Shown: positions 29,109 to 37,862, counted from the first letter of the stretch. The stretch is 64,000 bases of DNA from Catelliglobosispora koreensis DSM 44566 (GCF_000379685.1 NZ_KB903293.1:93774-157773); one strand, 5' to 3'. Made by a program: numbers and translations. The notes: generated from the letters alone by a model not told the origin.

Positions 29109-30422
29109 GTGCAGGACGACCTATCGAGTCTTTACCACGCCAGCTACCGCCGGCTCGTGGCACAGGTCTTCGCGTTCACCACGGACTTGTCCGAGGCGCA
29201 AGACGCTGTGCAGGAGGCCTTCGCACGGGCACTGGCGCGTCGCCGCGGCCTGTCCGACATCGACGCCCCCGAAGCCTGGCTGCGTACCGTCGCGATAAAC
29301 ATCGTGCGGCGGCGGTGGCGGCGAAAGCAGCTCCTCAACACGATCCTGCTGCGGGAACGGCCGCTGGCCAAGCTGGTCGCCGACGCGCCGGAACCCGACC
29401 GCACCGACCTGCGCGAAGCTCTGTCCTCGCTTCCACAGGCCTATCGCGAAGTGATCGTCCTGCACTACTTGGCTGACCTCCCTGTCGACGAGGTCGCCTC
29501 GATCCTGGAGGTTCCGGTGGGCACCGTGAAGTCCCGGCTGTCTCGTGGACGGGACGCCCTTAAAGGAATGCTCGACGACGTCGAGGCGCCACCACTGGCG
29601 CAAGTCCGTGTGCGGGCTGGCAAGATTCGCAGCCGCCGGCAGGTGACGCAAGCGACCGCCGCACTGGCCTTTGTCTGTGCCGTGGCGATCGGGTTCTTCC
29701 CGTTCGTACGCGCGCCGCAGCCCCCGGCCGGCCCGATCCCCGCGCTGCCACCGGTTTACGAGTGCGCGGAGGGGATCAACGTCATCGGGCTGACCAATGC
29801 TGAACTGTCCGCCGTGCAGGAGCTTCCCGGTGACATCAAGAAGATGACGTTCAGCGGAAGCGACGGCTGGCTGTCCACGAGCAGCGGGACCAAGGCACGC
29901 TCCCTCGACGGCGGACGCACCTGGGAGCAGGGCGACTTCGACCCGCCGGCCCGGCGCACGTGGCCGGCGAGCATCGGCGATGTCGTGTGGGCCAGCGCGG
30001 ATGACCAGTGGGCCCAGGGCACGAAAGGCCTGACGCACGCCGACGGGCTTTTCTATCCCACGAGCTATGGCACGACGGGCTTTACCGCGACCGAGTGGCT
30101 CGGGACGCTCTACATATTCACCGGTGGCGAGATCTGGATGGCTGACAAGACGGGAATCCGCAAGTTCAGCGACTTCAACCCGATCGCGATCAGCGGCGAT
30201 GTGGCGATCCTGGATAACGGCCGCCTACTCGTCGCGTCCGACAACGGCTGGCACCTCAGTGAGGACTGGGGTCTGCATTGGACGAAGCTCAAGGGAAACC
30301 TTCCGTTTGTCAGTGAGCTTCGCGTGTCAGGCAACGGCGGCTACGTCGCGATCGGGTTGTTCAGTGTCTACGCGGCGCTGTCGGCGGACGGGCTCACCTG
30401 GCACAAGCTGCCGATTCGCTAG
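29109..30422 (+). CDS. ECF sigma factor fused to a membrane anchor and an extracytoplasmic Asp-box domain
   Basis: 437-aa fusion. Residues 1-155 form an ECF sigma-70 factor: sigma2 (LYHASYRRLVAQVFAFTTDL, then AQDAVQEAFARALARR) and sigma4 (LPQAYREVIVLHYLADLPVD, then GTVKSRLSRGRDALK). A basic linker (IRSRRQ) leads to one transmembrane helix at about 182-200. The remaining 235 residues are predicted outside the cell and contain Asp-box-like turns SLDGGRTWEQ, SEDWGLHWTK and SADGLTWHK, typical of sialidase/photosystem-assembly-like beta propellers. The GTG start follows GGGGACTCACTAAGAC. No anti-sigma gene is adjacent, so the sensor and sigma factor appear to be one molecule. Its last 96 nt overlap the convergent GT87 gene. 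Confidence 0.85.
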   Translation: MQDDLSSLYHASYRRLVAQVFAFTTDLSEAQDAVQEAFARALARRRGLSDIDAPEAWLRTVAINIVRRRWRRKQLLNTILLRERPLAKLVADAPEPDRTDLREALSSLPQAYREVIVLHYLADLPVDEVASILEVPVGTVKSRLSRGRDALKGMLDDVEAPPLAQVRVRAGKIRSRRQVTQATAALAFVCAVAIGFFPFVRAPQPPAGPIPALPPVYECAEGINVIGLTNAELSAVQELPGDIKKMTFSGSDGWLSTSSGTKARSLDGGRTWEQGDFDPPARRTWPASIGDVVWASADDQWAQGTKGLTHADGLFYPTSYGTTGFTATEWLGTLYIFTGGEIWMADKTGIRKFSDFNPIAISGDVAILDNGRLLVASDNGWHLSEDWGLHWTKLKGNLPFVSELRVSGNGGYVAIGLFSVYAALSADGLTWHKLPIR

Positions 30423-31478
30423 CGTGACCGCACACAGCGCGAGGAGTGCGGCCACCCGGGCGAAGGTGAACGTGCCGTACTCCTCATAAGTCAGGCTGCC
30501 ATCGAGGTGACCCCACACTGACCACCAATAGGCGACCTCGGCGGCTTGCCAGATAAGGATCATGAATAGCGGCGTGCCCGCGACCACGACCAAGGGCAAC
30601 AGCCACAACACGTATTGCGGTGAGTAGACCTTGTTCGTGACAAGGAACGCGGTCATCGTCAGCAGCATCAGGATCTCGATACGCCGCGGCGCGAACAGGG
30701 CGATAGCGGCCAGGGACAGTCCAAACAGGACGATGCCCACTTCGTTGAGGTTGTCCACGGGATACCCGAGCAGCTGCGAGGCATACCAAACCGAGCCGAA
30801 GTCGGCCGGGCGGTCGGAGTTGAGCCGCCAGAACTCCATCCAGCCATCGGGATAGAACGCCATCACCGGCAGGTTCACCGCGAGCCAGCTGATGATCGCA
30901 GTGAAGGCCGCGATGACGAAGCGCTGCCGGGAAACCAGAAGAAAGGCCAACAGCAGGAACGCTGGGTACAACTTCGCCGCGGCACCGAGCCCGACCGCAA
31001 GCCCTGCTAGCTCTGGCTTTTCCCGGGCCCAGGCCAGCATCGCCAGCGCCACGAACATCACGGGCAGCATGTCCCAGTTGATGGTGCCCGTGAACATGAG
31101 CGCGGGTGATAGGCCAACGATGACACCGGCGGCGATACGTCCCGTGAACTTAACCGTGGCCCACACCGTCACGAGCGTGCACACCAACAGGAACGCGACG
31201 TTGATGAGGAAGTATTGCTGCGGCGTGCTCGACAGACGCGCGGTCAAGTCGGCGACATAGCCAGTGATTACCGGGTACTCAAAAGATCGCTCTGTGGCAT
31301 AGGGAAAGAAACCCTCAGCCAGCCCGCGATCGGTGAAGAGCACGGGCAAATCGCTGTAACAGCGCTGCCCAAAGATGAGCTCGCGCTGATAGGGCCAGCC
31401 GGCACTGTGGCACGGCCATTTCTGCCAGAGTCCCACGGCGAAGGAGAAGACCGCCGCGAGGTAGGGCGCCGCTTTCAC
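30327..31478 (-). CDS. GT87-family mannosyltransferase-like membrane protein
   Basis: 383-aa polytopic membrane protein with about ten hydrophobic segments, resembling GT-C enzymes of family 87 (DUF2029) that use polyprenyl-phosphate mannose. The early extracytoplasmic loop CYSDLPVLFTDRGLAEGFFP and FEYPVITGYVADL are typical, with acidic residues where GT-C catalysis occurs. VGLGAAAKLYPAFLLLAFLL is also a family hallmark. It starts at GTG 31478, sharing 4 nt with the CBS-protein stop, and its 3' end overlaps the ECF fusion gene by 96 nt. The acceptor is unknown. Confidence 0.82.
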   Translation of the reverse strand: MKAAPYLAAVFSFAVGLWQKWPCHSAGWPYQRELIFGQRCYSDLPVLFTDRGLAEGFFPYATERSFEYPVITGYVADLTARLSSTPQQYFLINVAFLLVCTLVTVWATVKFTGRIAAGVIVGLSPALMFTGTINWDMLPVMFVALAMLAWAREKPELAGLAVGLGAAAKLYPAFLLLAFLLVSRQRFVIAAFTAIISWLAVNLPVMAFYPDGWMEFWRLNSDRPADFGSVWYASQLLGYPVDNLNEVGIVLFGLSLAAIALFAPRRIEILMLLTMTAFLVTNKVYSPQYVLWLLPLVVVAGTPLFMILIWQAAEVAYWWSVWGHLDGSLTYEEYGTFTFARVAALLALCAVTLANRQLVPGEPVRRQRRVDTEQPDRDVAAVA

Positions 31479-32326
31479 TCGGCTTCCTGGACCGGAGCCA
31501 CGCGCACCCGTGCGGCCCGCCGCCCTTCGGTCTTCACCACCGTGAGCGTGTACCCATCGATGGTCGCCACATCCCCGGTTACCGGAATCTTTCCCACGGC
31601 ACTCATGATGAACCCTCCGACGGTCTCGTATGGACCCTCGGGCAGGGCGAGTCCGGTGCGTTCGGCGAAATCGGCGAGGTTGAGCATGCCGTCGACTTCA
31701 GACGGTCCCGCGACCGGCGCAGGGTGATCGGTCTCGTCGTATTCGTCGTGGATCTCGCCGACGAGTTCCTCAATGAGGTCTTCCAGCGTGACGATGCCAG
31801 CCGTGCCACCGTATTCGTCGATGACCACGGCGACGGTGTGGCGTTCGCGCCGCATTTCCGAAAGTGCCGCGAGCACGGGCTTGCTGTCCGGCAGCCGTTT
31901 GATGACGCGCACGAGCTGGGCGACCGGCTTGGAGCGGTCCGTTTCCCAGATCAGATCGCGCAAGTGAACGAACCCCACGACGTCGTCATCGCTGCCATCC
32001 GTCACGGGAAACCGCGTGTGCCCCGCTTCCTGGGCGATCTGCACGGCGTCTTCAATGCACATCTCGCGCTTGAGGAACCACACTTCCGTGCGCGGAACCA
32101 TGACCTCTCGGAGCGCCGCACGTGAGCGGGCCAGGGCCTTGCCGATAATCTGGCGCTCGTCGGGGTCCAGGGTTGTGTTCGCTGCGATGAGTTTTCCCAG
32201 CTCACCGTCAGAAATCTGTTCACGTCCCGCCGTAGACTCGGCCCCCAGCACTCGAGTGGTCCAGCGGGTGAGCCCGTCGGCCGCTCGAACGATCGACCGG
32301 GCGAGGCGTTGTCTTGGAAGCGCCAC
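31475..32326 (-). CDS. CBS-pair/CorC-HlyC protein lacking the membrane (CNNM) domain
   Basis: 283-aa protein with a CBS pair (VMVPRTEVWFLKREMCIED to MRRERHTVAVVIDEYGGTAG) and a C-terminal CorC_HlyC domain (GFIMSAVGKIPVTGDVATID). The stretch before the CBS pair matches only the linker that normally follows the DUF21/CNNM transmembrane domain, so the membrane part is absent, as in CorC-like soluble forms. The start GTG 32326 has no ribosome site but a TATCAT lies 6-11 bases upstream, suggesting a leaderless mRNA. ATG 32380 is an alternative but would overlap galE. Divalent-cation homeostasis is the presumed role. Confidence 0.8.
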   Translation of the reverse strand: MALPRQRLARSIVRAADGLTRWTTRVLGAESTAGREQISDGELGKLIAANTTLDPDERQIIGKALARSRAALREVMVPRTEVWFLKREMCIEDAVQIAQEAGHTRFPVTDGSDDDVVGFVHLRDLIWETDRSKPVAQLVRVIKRLPDSKPVLAALSEMRRERHTVAVVIDEYGGTAGIVTLEDLIEELVGEIHDEYDETDHPAPVAGPSEVDGMLNLADFAERTGLALPEGPYETVGGFIMSAVGKIPVTGDVATIDGYTLTVVKTEGRRAARVRVAPVQEAE

Positions 32327-32378
32327 GTCAAAATGATACGGTGTTGGAAATTGTTCGTTCGTGTTTGAAAGGGTGAGC

Positions 32379-33341
32379 ATGAAGCTTCTGGTGACGGGCG
32401 GCGCCGGATACGTCGGTGGAGTGGTGACGCAACTCCTCCTCGATGCCGGGCACGAGGTTGTCGTCCTGGACGACCTGTCCCGCAATGACGCTTCACAGAT
32501 CCCCTCGGCCGCGCGGTTCGTTCAGGCCCGCGTCCACGACGTGGCGACGGTGCTGGACAACTCTTTCGACGCCGTGCTGCATTTCGCCGGCCTCATCGCC
32601 GCGGGCGAGTCGATGATCCATCCCGAGTGGCACTGGGAGAACAACACGGTCGGCACGCTCGCCCTGCTCGACGCCATGCGCGTGGCCCGCGTGCGCAACC
32701 TCATCTTCTCCTCGACGGCTGCCACCTATGGCGACCCGTCGGAGTTGCCACTGACCGAGACATCCATCACCAAGCCCGTCAACACCTACGGCGCCACCAA
32801 ACTGGCCGCCGACATGATCATCGCGTCCGAGGTGCACGCGCACGACTTGGCCGCCGCTTCGCTGCGCTACTTCAACGTCGCGGGGGCCTACCTTGCCGGC
32901 GACGTGCGCCTCGGTGAGCGCCACGATCCGGAAACGCACCTCATTCCCATCGCCCTGGAAGTGGCCGCTGGAAAGCGGGAGAAGCTGCAACTGTTCGGCG
33001 ACGATTACGACACTCCTGATGGCACTTGCATTCGCGACTACATCCACGTCGCCGATCTGGCCCAGGCACACCTGCTCGCCCTGAACGTCATCAGGAACGG
33101 CGAACACAAGATTTACAACCTCGGCAACGGCACGGGGTTTTCCAACCGTCAGGTCGTTGAGGCCGTCCGCAAGGTAACCGGCCACGCCATCCCCGTCGAA
33201 ATGGCGCCACGCCGCGCGGGCGACCCGGCCGCCCTCTACACCTCATCAGCTCTGGCACAACGTGAACTGGGCTGGGTGCCCGCGAAACCCGGCATCGAAG
33301 AAATCGTCGCTGACGCTTGGGAGTTCTATCGCCATGGCTGA
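32379..33341 (+). CDS. galE: UDP-glucose 4-epimerase
   Basis: 320-aa extended short-chain dehydrogenase that interconverts UDP-galactose and UDP-glucose with bound NAD. The Rossmann motif is VTGGAGYVGG at residues 5-14, STAATYG provides the catalytic Ser region, and NTYGATKLAAD holds the YxxxK pair. LRYFNVAGAYLAGDVRLGE and DGTCIRDYIHVADLAQAH are GalE-specific. ATG 32379 follows GAAAGGGTGAGC. galK overlaps by 8 nt, giving a Leloir pair; galT is not in the window. Confidence 0.95.
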   Translation: MKLLVTGGAGYVGGVVTQLLLDAGHEVVVLDDLSRNDASQIPSAARFVQARVHDVATVLDNSFDAVLHFAGLIAAGESMIHPEWHWENNTVGTLALLDAMRVARVRNLIFSSTAATYGDPSELPLTETSITKPVNTYGATKLAADMIIASEVHAHDLAAASLRYFNVAGAYLAGDVRLGERHDPETHLIPIALEVAAGKREKLQLFGDDYDTPDGTCIRDYIHVADLAQAHLLALNVIRNGEHKIYNLGNGTGFSNRQVVEAVRKVTGHAIPVEMAPRRAGDPAALYTSSALAQRELGWVPAKPGIEEIVADAWEFYRHG

Positions 33342-34401
33342 GACCTTCGCCGCCCCCGGCCGTGTCAACCTCATCGGCGAGCACACCGATTATTGCGACG
33401 GTTTCGTGCTGCCTTTCGCTCTGCCGCACCGCACCGTAGTGTCCGCAACGCTTTTGGACCGTCCAGAGTGGACAGTGACGTCCCGGGGCGAGACCGTCAC
33501 GTTTGACCTGTCCACGCCGGTGACCGGCTGGGCCGCTTACGTTGCCGGTGTCGTGTGGGCTTTACGCGACGCGGGTTACACCGTTCCTGGTGCCGTTCTT
33601 GACCTTTCGTCCGACGTTCCGCTCGGGGCCGGTTTGTCCTCTAGCGCGGCACTCGAATGTGCCGTGCTCACGGCTCTGGTTTCACTTGGCGGCCTTGACA
33701 TTCCGCTGCCGGAGCGGGCATTTTTGGCTCAGCGGGCTGAGAATGCTTATGTTGGCGTGCCTTGCGGCATCCTCGACCAGGCCGCGTCCACGCTTTGCAC
33801 CGAAGGCCACGCGCTGTTCCTCGACTGCCGAACCCTTGCCATGGAACAGATCCCGTTCGACCTCGCGGGCTCGGGACTGGCCATCTTGGTCATCGACACG
33901 CGCGCCCCGCACTCGCACGTCGACGGCGAATACGCCGCTCGCCGCACAGCCTGCGAAAGTGCCGCGCAAGCCTTGGGAGTGCCCGCCCTACGCGACGCGA
34001 CTCTCGGTCAGCTTTCCCTTTTGGACAACCCTTTGTGGGTACGCCGTGCGCGTCACGTGATCACCGAAAATCAGCGCGTACTCGACGTGGTGTCCCTGTT
34101 GCACTCCGGCCGCGTCCGCGACATCGGCCCTCTCCTCACCGCCTCACACGTCTCCCTGCGCGACGATTTCGAAGTCACCGTCCCCGAACTCGACACGGCA
34201 GTTGACGCCGCCCTATCCGCCGGCGCCTACGGCGCCCGCATGACCGGCGGCGGCTTCGGCGGCTGCGTCATCGCGCTGGCAGACTCCCCTTCACTCCCGG
34301 CTGTCGAGACCGCGGTCCGCAAAGCCTTCGCCGACAAGGGTTTTACCGCGCCCGAGTTCTTCACCGCCCTCCCCTCCCCCGGCGCCGGCCCGGTCCACTA
34401 A
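33334..34401 (+). CDS. galK: Galactokinase
   Basis: 355-aa GHMP kinase phosphorylating galactose at C1. Galactokinase signature FAAPGRVNLIGEHTDYCDGF is at the N-terminus, the ATP loop is DVPLGAGLSSSAALE, and MTGGGFGGCVIAL is the third GHMP motif. CGILDQAAST carries the catalytic Asp. The gene starts within the last codons of galE. Its last 111 nt overlap the convergent small gene at 34291-34650. Confidence 0.95.
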   Translation: MAETFAAPGRVNLIGEHTDYCDGFVLPFALPHRTVVSATLLDRPEWTVTSRGETVTFDLSTPVTGWAAYVAGVVWALRDAGYTVPGAVLDLSSDVPLGAGLSSSAALECAVLTALVSLGGLDIPLPERAFLAQRAENAYVGVPCGILDQAASTLCTEGHALFLDCRTLAMEQIPFDLAGSGLAILVIDTRAPHSHVDGEYAARRTACESAAQALGVPALRDATLGQLSLLDNPLWVRRARHVITENQRVLDVVSLLHSGRVRDIGPLLTASHVSLRDDFEVTVPELDTAVDAALSAGAYGARMTGGGFGGCVIALADSPSLPAVETAVRKAFADKGFTAPEFFTALPSPGAGPVH

Positions 34402-34650
34402 CCGCCGCACGGCTTCCTCGATGTTTGCCCGCGTCACAGCCGCTACGACGACGATCGGGTTCTCCGCGAAGAACCCGTTGCTGCTCAACGCCTTTCGGGC
34501 CTCCAGCGTGAGCCTGTTGATGTCGTAGAACGTCACCTGAATCCGACGGACACCGTAGACAACGTCGACGTCCATCCAGCCCTTCTGCTCCACTTCCCAG
34601 AAGTCGTAGTCGTCCTTAAGGACCTCTGGATAGACAATCTCGTACCTCAT
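34291..34650 (-). CDS. Small conserved-looking protein of unknown function
   Basis: 119-aa frame from ATG 34650. The first 85 residues have the mixed alpha/beta character of a real protein (MRYEIVYPEVLKDDYDFWEV, RRIQVTFYDINRLTLEARKA, NPIVVVAAVTRANIEEAVRR). The last 35 residues are Gly/Glu-rich and lie antisense to galK, so the functional part probably ends near 34400. It follows the thioesterase gene by 7 bp on the same strand. I do not recognise the family. Confidence 0.55.
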   Translation of the reverse strand: MRYEIVYPEVLKDDYDFWEVEQKGWMDVDVVYGVRRIQVTFYDINRLTLEARKALSSNGFFAENPIVVVAAVTRANIEEAVRRLVDRAGAGGGEGGEELGRGKTLVGEGFADRGLDSRE

Positions 34651-34657
34651 CGCGCCT

Positions 34658-35047
34658 CTACTTGGTGAGAGTGCGGCTGCGGCCGCGGAATTCGGCCACC
34701 AAGCGGTCGCCGCACGTGACCGTGATGTCGTAGATGCCTGACCGGCCATAGCGTGTGACTTCCCGTGCGCGTGCCGTCAGCACTTCTCCTGACTTGGCTG
34801 TGCTCACGAAACTGATGTCGGCTCCAGCGGCGACCGTCGGCGGCTCGTCCGGATAGTTGCACGCGCATGCGAAAGCCGTGTCAGCGAGCAGAAAGATGTA
34901 GCCCCCGTGCGCGATCTCGTGCCCGTTCGTCATGTCCGGACGGATCGTCATCTCGAGCAGCGCGTCCCCCGGCGCAACCTTGAGCGCCCGGATCCCCAGC
35001 CCCTGCGACGCCCTGTCCGCCTTCAGCATCTCCACCGGATCACTCAT
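34658..35047 (-). CDS. PaaI-type hotdog thioesterase
   Basis: 129-aa hotdog-fold acyl-CoA thioesterase of the PaaI family (phenylacetyl-CoA pathway type). NGHEIAHGGYIFLLADTAFA holds the HGG loop and the catalytic Asp, and VSTAKSGEVLTARAREVTRY and RSGIYDITV follow as expected. ATG 35047 is preceded by GGGGTGCGGT; an earlier codon at 35059 is in frame. No other paa genes are near, so the acyl-CoA substrate is open. Confidence 0.87.
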   Translation of the reverse strand: MSDPVEMLKADRASQGLGIRALKVAPGDALLEMTIRPDMTNGHEIAHGGYIFLLADTAFACACNYPDEPPTVAAGADISFVSTAKSGEVLTARAREVTRYGRSGIYDITVTCGDRLVAEFRGRSRTLTK

Positions 35048-35117
35048 ACCGCACCCCAATCCCTCGCCAATGGGTTTAGGATATTCTTAACATTCGGAAG
35101 GCCTTGGGGAGGGGTCT

Positions 35118-35501
35118 ATGGAGTGGGAGATCCTTATAACCACGCAGGTCGAGGCTTTCCTGGAACAGCTATACGAAACTGATCGGTCCAGTCACCGCCT
35201 GGTGAATCAAGCCATTCTAATACTGGAGCAAAACGGCCCAGCCGAGGGACGCCCTCTTGTCGACACGGTGACCGCGTCAAATATCGCCAATATGAAGGAG
35301 TTGCGTCCTCCATCCAGTGGACGCAGCGAGGTCAGGATTCTGTTCGTGTTCGATCCGTGGCGATCAGCGATTCTTCTGGTGGCAGGGGACAAGTCAGGGG
35401 CTTGGAACCGTTGGTATCGGGAAGCTATCCCTCAGGCAGAGGATCTGTACGACCGGTACTTGAAGGAGCGCGAGGAGGAGATGCACGATGGGCGAAGCTA
35501 A
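35118..35501 (+). CDS. higB: HigB/Gp49-like toxin of a type II toxin-antitoxin pair
   Basis: 127-aa RelE-superfamily toxin of the phage-derived Gp49-like/HigB class, expected to be a ribosome-dependent mRNA endonuclease. Motifs: WEILITTQVEAFLEQLY at the start, MKELRPPSSGRSEVRILFVF (core strands with Arg), WRSAILLVAGDKSG and WNRWYREAIPQAEDLYDRYL at the end. ATG 35118 follows GGGGAGGGG. It overlaps the antitoxin gene by 14 nt, toxin first, which is the characteristic higBA order. Confidence 0.88.
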   Translation: MEWEILITTQVEAFLEQLYETDRSSHRLVNQAILILEQNGPAEGRPLVDTVTASNIANMKELRPPSSGRSEVRILFVFDPWRSAILLVAGDKSGAWNRWYREAIPQAEDLYDRYLKEREEEMHDGRS

Positions 35502-35808
35502 GCGGTGGCGCGATTCCGGACATCTAGAACGCGCGATCGATACCGCAGGTGGCCCTGAAGCTTTCGACGCCGCAGTTGGCGAGATGCTCAGCGAGGCCCG
35601 AGGCTGGCGCTTGGCGGAAATGCGTAAGCGCCGCGACCTTACTCAGGAACAGGTCGCCAAACGGATGGGGATTTCGGTTGCCCGTGTCTCGCAAATCGAG
35701 TCTGGCGACGTATCCACACAGGACGTTCTTAACCGCTATATCAATGCACTTGGGGGCACTCTCAAACTCATCGCTGATTTCGGGGACGAGCAGTTGAAGG
35801 TCGCCTAG
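35488..35808 (+). CDS. higA: HigA-type XRE antitoxin
   Basis: 106-aa helix-turn-helix antitoxin. The XRE domain is LAEMRKRRDLTQEQVAKRMG, then ISVARVSQIESGDVSTQDVL, about residues 42-80. The N-terminal 40 residues probably contact the toxin. HigA proteins bind HigB and autorepress the operon. Translation is coupled to higB by overlap. Confidence 0.9.
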   Translation: MGEAKRWRDSGHLERAIDTAGGPEAFDAAVGEMLSEARGWRLAEMRKRRDLTQEQVAKRMGISVARVSQIESGDVSTQDVLNRYINALGGTLKLIADFGDEQLKVA

Positions 35809-35835
35809 TAAAACGGCGGCCATAGGATGGGCAGC

Positions 35836-36681
35836 ATGAGGTTTGGACTGCTGGGAACTGGTCACTGGGCTCGTGAGGTGCATGCGAAGGCGCTTGCCGC
35901 TCACGAGGGCGTGGAGTTCGTGGGTGTCTGGGGGCGTAATCCGGACGCGACGGTCGACATCGCTGAGGAGCACCAGATCCAAGGGTTCCGCGACGTCGAC
36001 GCGCTGCTGGCGGCGGTTGACGCGGTGGCGATCGCGCTGCCACCACACGTGCAGGCGGAGCTGGCGCTAAAGGCGGCGTTGCAAGGATGTCATCTGCTCC
36101 TGGACAAGCCGCTAGCGCTGACGGTCGAGGCGGCTGACGCGGTGGTGGAGGCGGTCGATGCGAAGGGCCTCAAGAGCGTCATCTTCTTCACCAGCAGGTT
36201 CCAGCCGTCCACAGTGGAGGTGCTGAAAGAGGCCACCGGCAAGGCATGGCATGGCGGGCGGTCGACGTTGTTTGGGGCGATCGCGGATACGCCGTTTGAC
36301 GCGTCGCCGTGGCGGCATGAGCACGGTGGGCTGTGGGATCTCGGGCCGCATGCGTTGTCGCTGCTGCTGCCAGTGCTCGGCCCGGTCACCGGGGTCAAGG
36401 CGATGCACGGTCCGCAGCAGTCGTCATATGTGCTGCTAAAGCACGAATCTGGTCCCGTGAGCACCATGGAGCTGACCATCCACGCGGCTCCTGCCGAGGG
36501 TAAGAACGAGACCATGTTCCATGGCGAGCCAGGGTGGCTGACCCTGCCCGGATTCGACGGTGACGCGCTCGGATCGTTTAGCCGTGCCATCAGCGAATTG
36601 CTGGAGGGTGGGCCGGATCACCCGCTCAACGTCCACTTCGGACGTGAAGTGACCCGGATTCTGGTGGAGGCCACCATATAG
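35836..36681 (+). CDS. Gfo/Idh/MocA-family oxidoreductase
   Basis: 281-aa NAD(P)-dependent dehydrogenase. The Rossmann motif GLLGTGHWAREVHAKAL is at the N-terminus and the CxxDKP-equivalent is LLDKPLAL (family EKP motif, here DKP), with HEHGGLWDLGPHALSLLLPV carrying the substrate-domain Asp/His. The substrate is unknown. ATG 35836 is preferred over 35827 because AGGA lies 8 nt upstream. It ends 10 bp before the SPFH gene. Confidence 0.85.
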   Translation: MRFGLLGTGHWAREVHAKALAAHEGVEFVGVWGRNPDATVDIAEEHQIQGFRDVDALLAAVDAVAIALPPHVQAELALKAALQGCHLLLDKPLALTVEAADAVVEAVDAKGLKSVIFFTSRFQPSTVEVLKEATGKAWHGGRSTLFGAIADTPFDASPWRHEHGGLWDLGPHALSLLLPVLGPVTGVKAMHGPQQSSYVLLKHESGPVSTMELTIHAAPAEGKNETMFHGEPGWLTLPGFDGDALGSFSRAISELLEGGPDHPLNVHFGREVTRILVEATI

Positions 36682-36691
36682 GGTGCCTGGC

Positions 36692-37858
36692 ATGGCTTCC
36701 AGTGAAAGTAATGCCTATCTCGATCGGGTAGTGAAACAGCAAGCCGCACTTGAAGTCGACCTGGGCGCCGCCAAGGCTCCTGACGCACCAGCCGCCAACG
36801 CGGTCAACGTGCGGATCAAGGGGTTTGGCCGGTGGCGCACGGTTCTGGTGCCGCCCAACGCTTTCGTGGTTCACACGCGCCGCGGGCGGCGCGAGCCTGT
36901 CCACATGGGCCTGGGGATATCGTTTCGCTTCAACCCTTACCGGGACTCCTTCTTGGTTGTCCCGGGCACCATGCAGACGATTCTGCTGAGCGCCTACTGC
37001 ATTTGCCAAGAGCTCCAAGGTGTAGTGGTGCAGGCCTACGTTCAGTGGATCGTGGAGGACATCGCGGTCGCCTATCGCAAACTTGACTTCGGCGACCGCA
37101 AGGACCCCATGCGCCTGGTCAACATTCAGCTCCGCGAGCAGGCCGAAGCGGCGATCAAGGACAAAGTCGCGACGATGAGCGTGCACGAAGTGCTCAGTGA
37201 CAAGCAGCCCATCATCGAAGAGCTGACCGCAAGGCTGCGTGACGTGGCCGAGGGCGGGCTGGGGCTGCGCATCGTCACAGTTCAAATCAAGGAGGCGATC
37301 GTCAGTTCCACGCGCCTCTGGGAGAACCTGCAGAAGCCGTACCGCGCGGAGCAGAACCAAATCGCCCGGCTAGCCGAGCTTGCCGCCGAGGAAGTCATCT
37401 CGGTGCGCCAGTCGCAGAACAACCTGCGTCAAGGCGAGCGGGCCGAAGAGGACGCGCGGAAGCTTGCCAAACAGCGCGACGAGACCCAAGTACACGCGCA
37501 CAAGCTGGAGCAGGAGCGGCATGAGCAAGAGGTCGCGATTGGACGGTTGCGGCTGGAGCTGGAACACCTTATGCAGCAACTGAAACTCGACTTCGAGCTG
37601 GCCATGGCGACGGCCCGGGCGGAAAACTCCCACGCCGTCAAGCTGCTCGAAATCGAGCGAGCCAAACTGCGGCAGGACATCAACAACAACCAAACGCCGG
37701 AGGCGATTCAGGCCCGCATGATCGCGGCCTTGCCCGATGTCGTTTCCCGCCTGCCGAAGCCGGCCGAGGTTCGTTCGGTCAACCTTGGCGGTGGCGATCC
37801 CACCAGTCTCGGTGGTGTCATCGCCTATGTCCGCGAGGCGATCAAAGCGCTGAGCTAA
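36692..37858 (+). CDS. SPFH/band-7 domain protein without a transmembrane anchor
   Basis: 388-aa stomatin/flotillin-like protein. An SPFH core spans about residues 45-230 (RTVLVPPNAFVVHTRRGRRE, VQAYVQWIVEDIAVAYRKLD, LGLRIVTVQIKEAIVSSTRL). A long charged coiled coil follows (about 240-330), and the C-terminus is a short globular tail. No N-terminal hydrophobic helix is present, unlike most stomatins, so membrane association would need acylation or partners. A perfect hairpin follows the stop. The role is unknown; SPFH proteins usually form ring or cage oligomers. Confidence 0.82.
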   Translation: MASSESNAYLDRVVKQQAALEVDLGAAKAPDAPAANAVNVRIKGFGRWRTVLVPPNAFVVHTRRGRREPVHMGLGISFRFNPYRDSFLVVPGTMQTILLSAYCICQELQGVVVQAYVQWIVEDIAVAYRKLDFGDRKDPMRLVNIQLREQAEAAIKDKVATMSVHEVLSDKQPIIEELTARLRDVAEGGLGLRIVTVQIKEAIVSSTRLWENLQKPYRAEQNQIARLAELAAEEVISVRQSQNNLRQGERAEEDARKLAKQRDETQVHAHKLEQERHEQEVAIGRLRLELEHLMQQLKLDFELAMATARAENSHAVKLLEIERAKLRQDINNNQTPEAIQARMIAALPDVVSRLPKPAEVRSVNLGGGDPTSLGGVIAYVREAIKALS

Positions 37859-37862
37859 CAGG

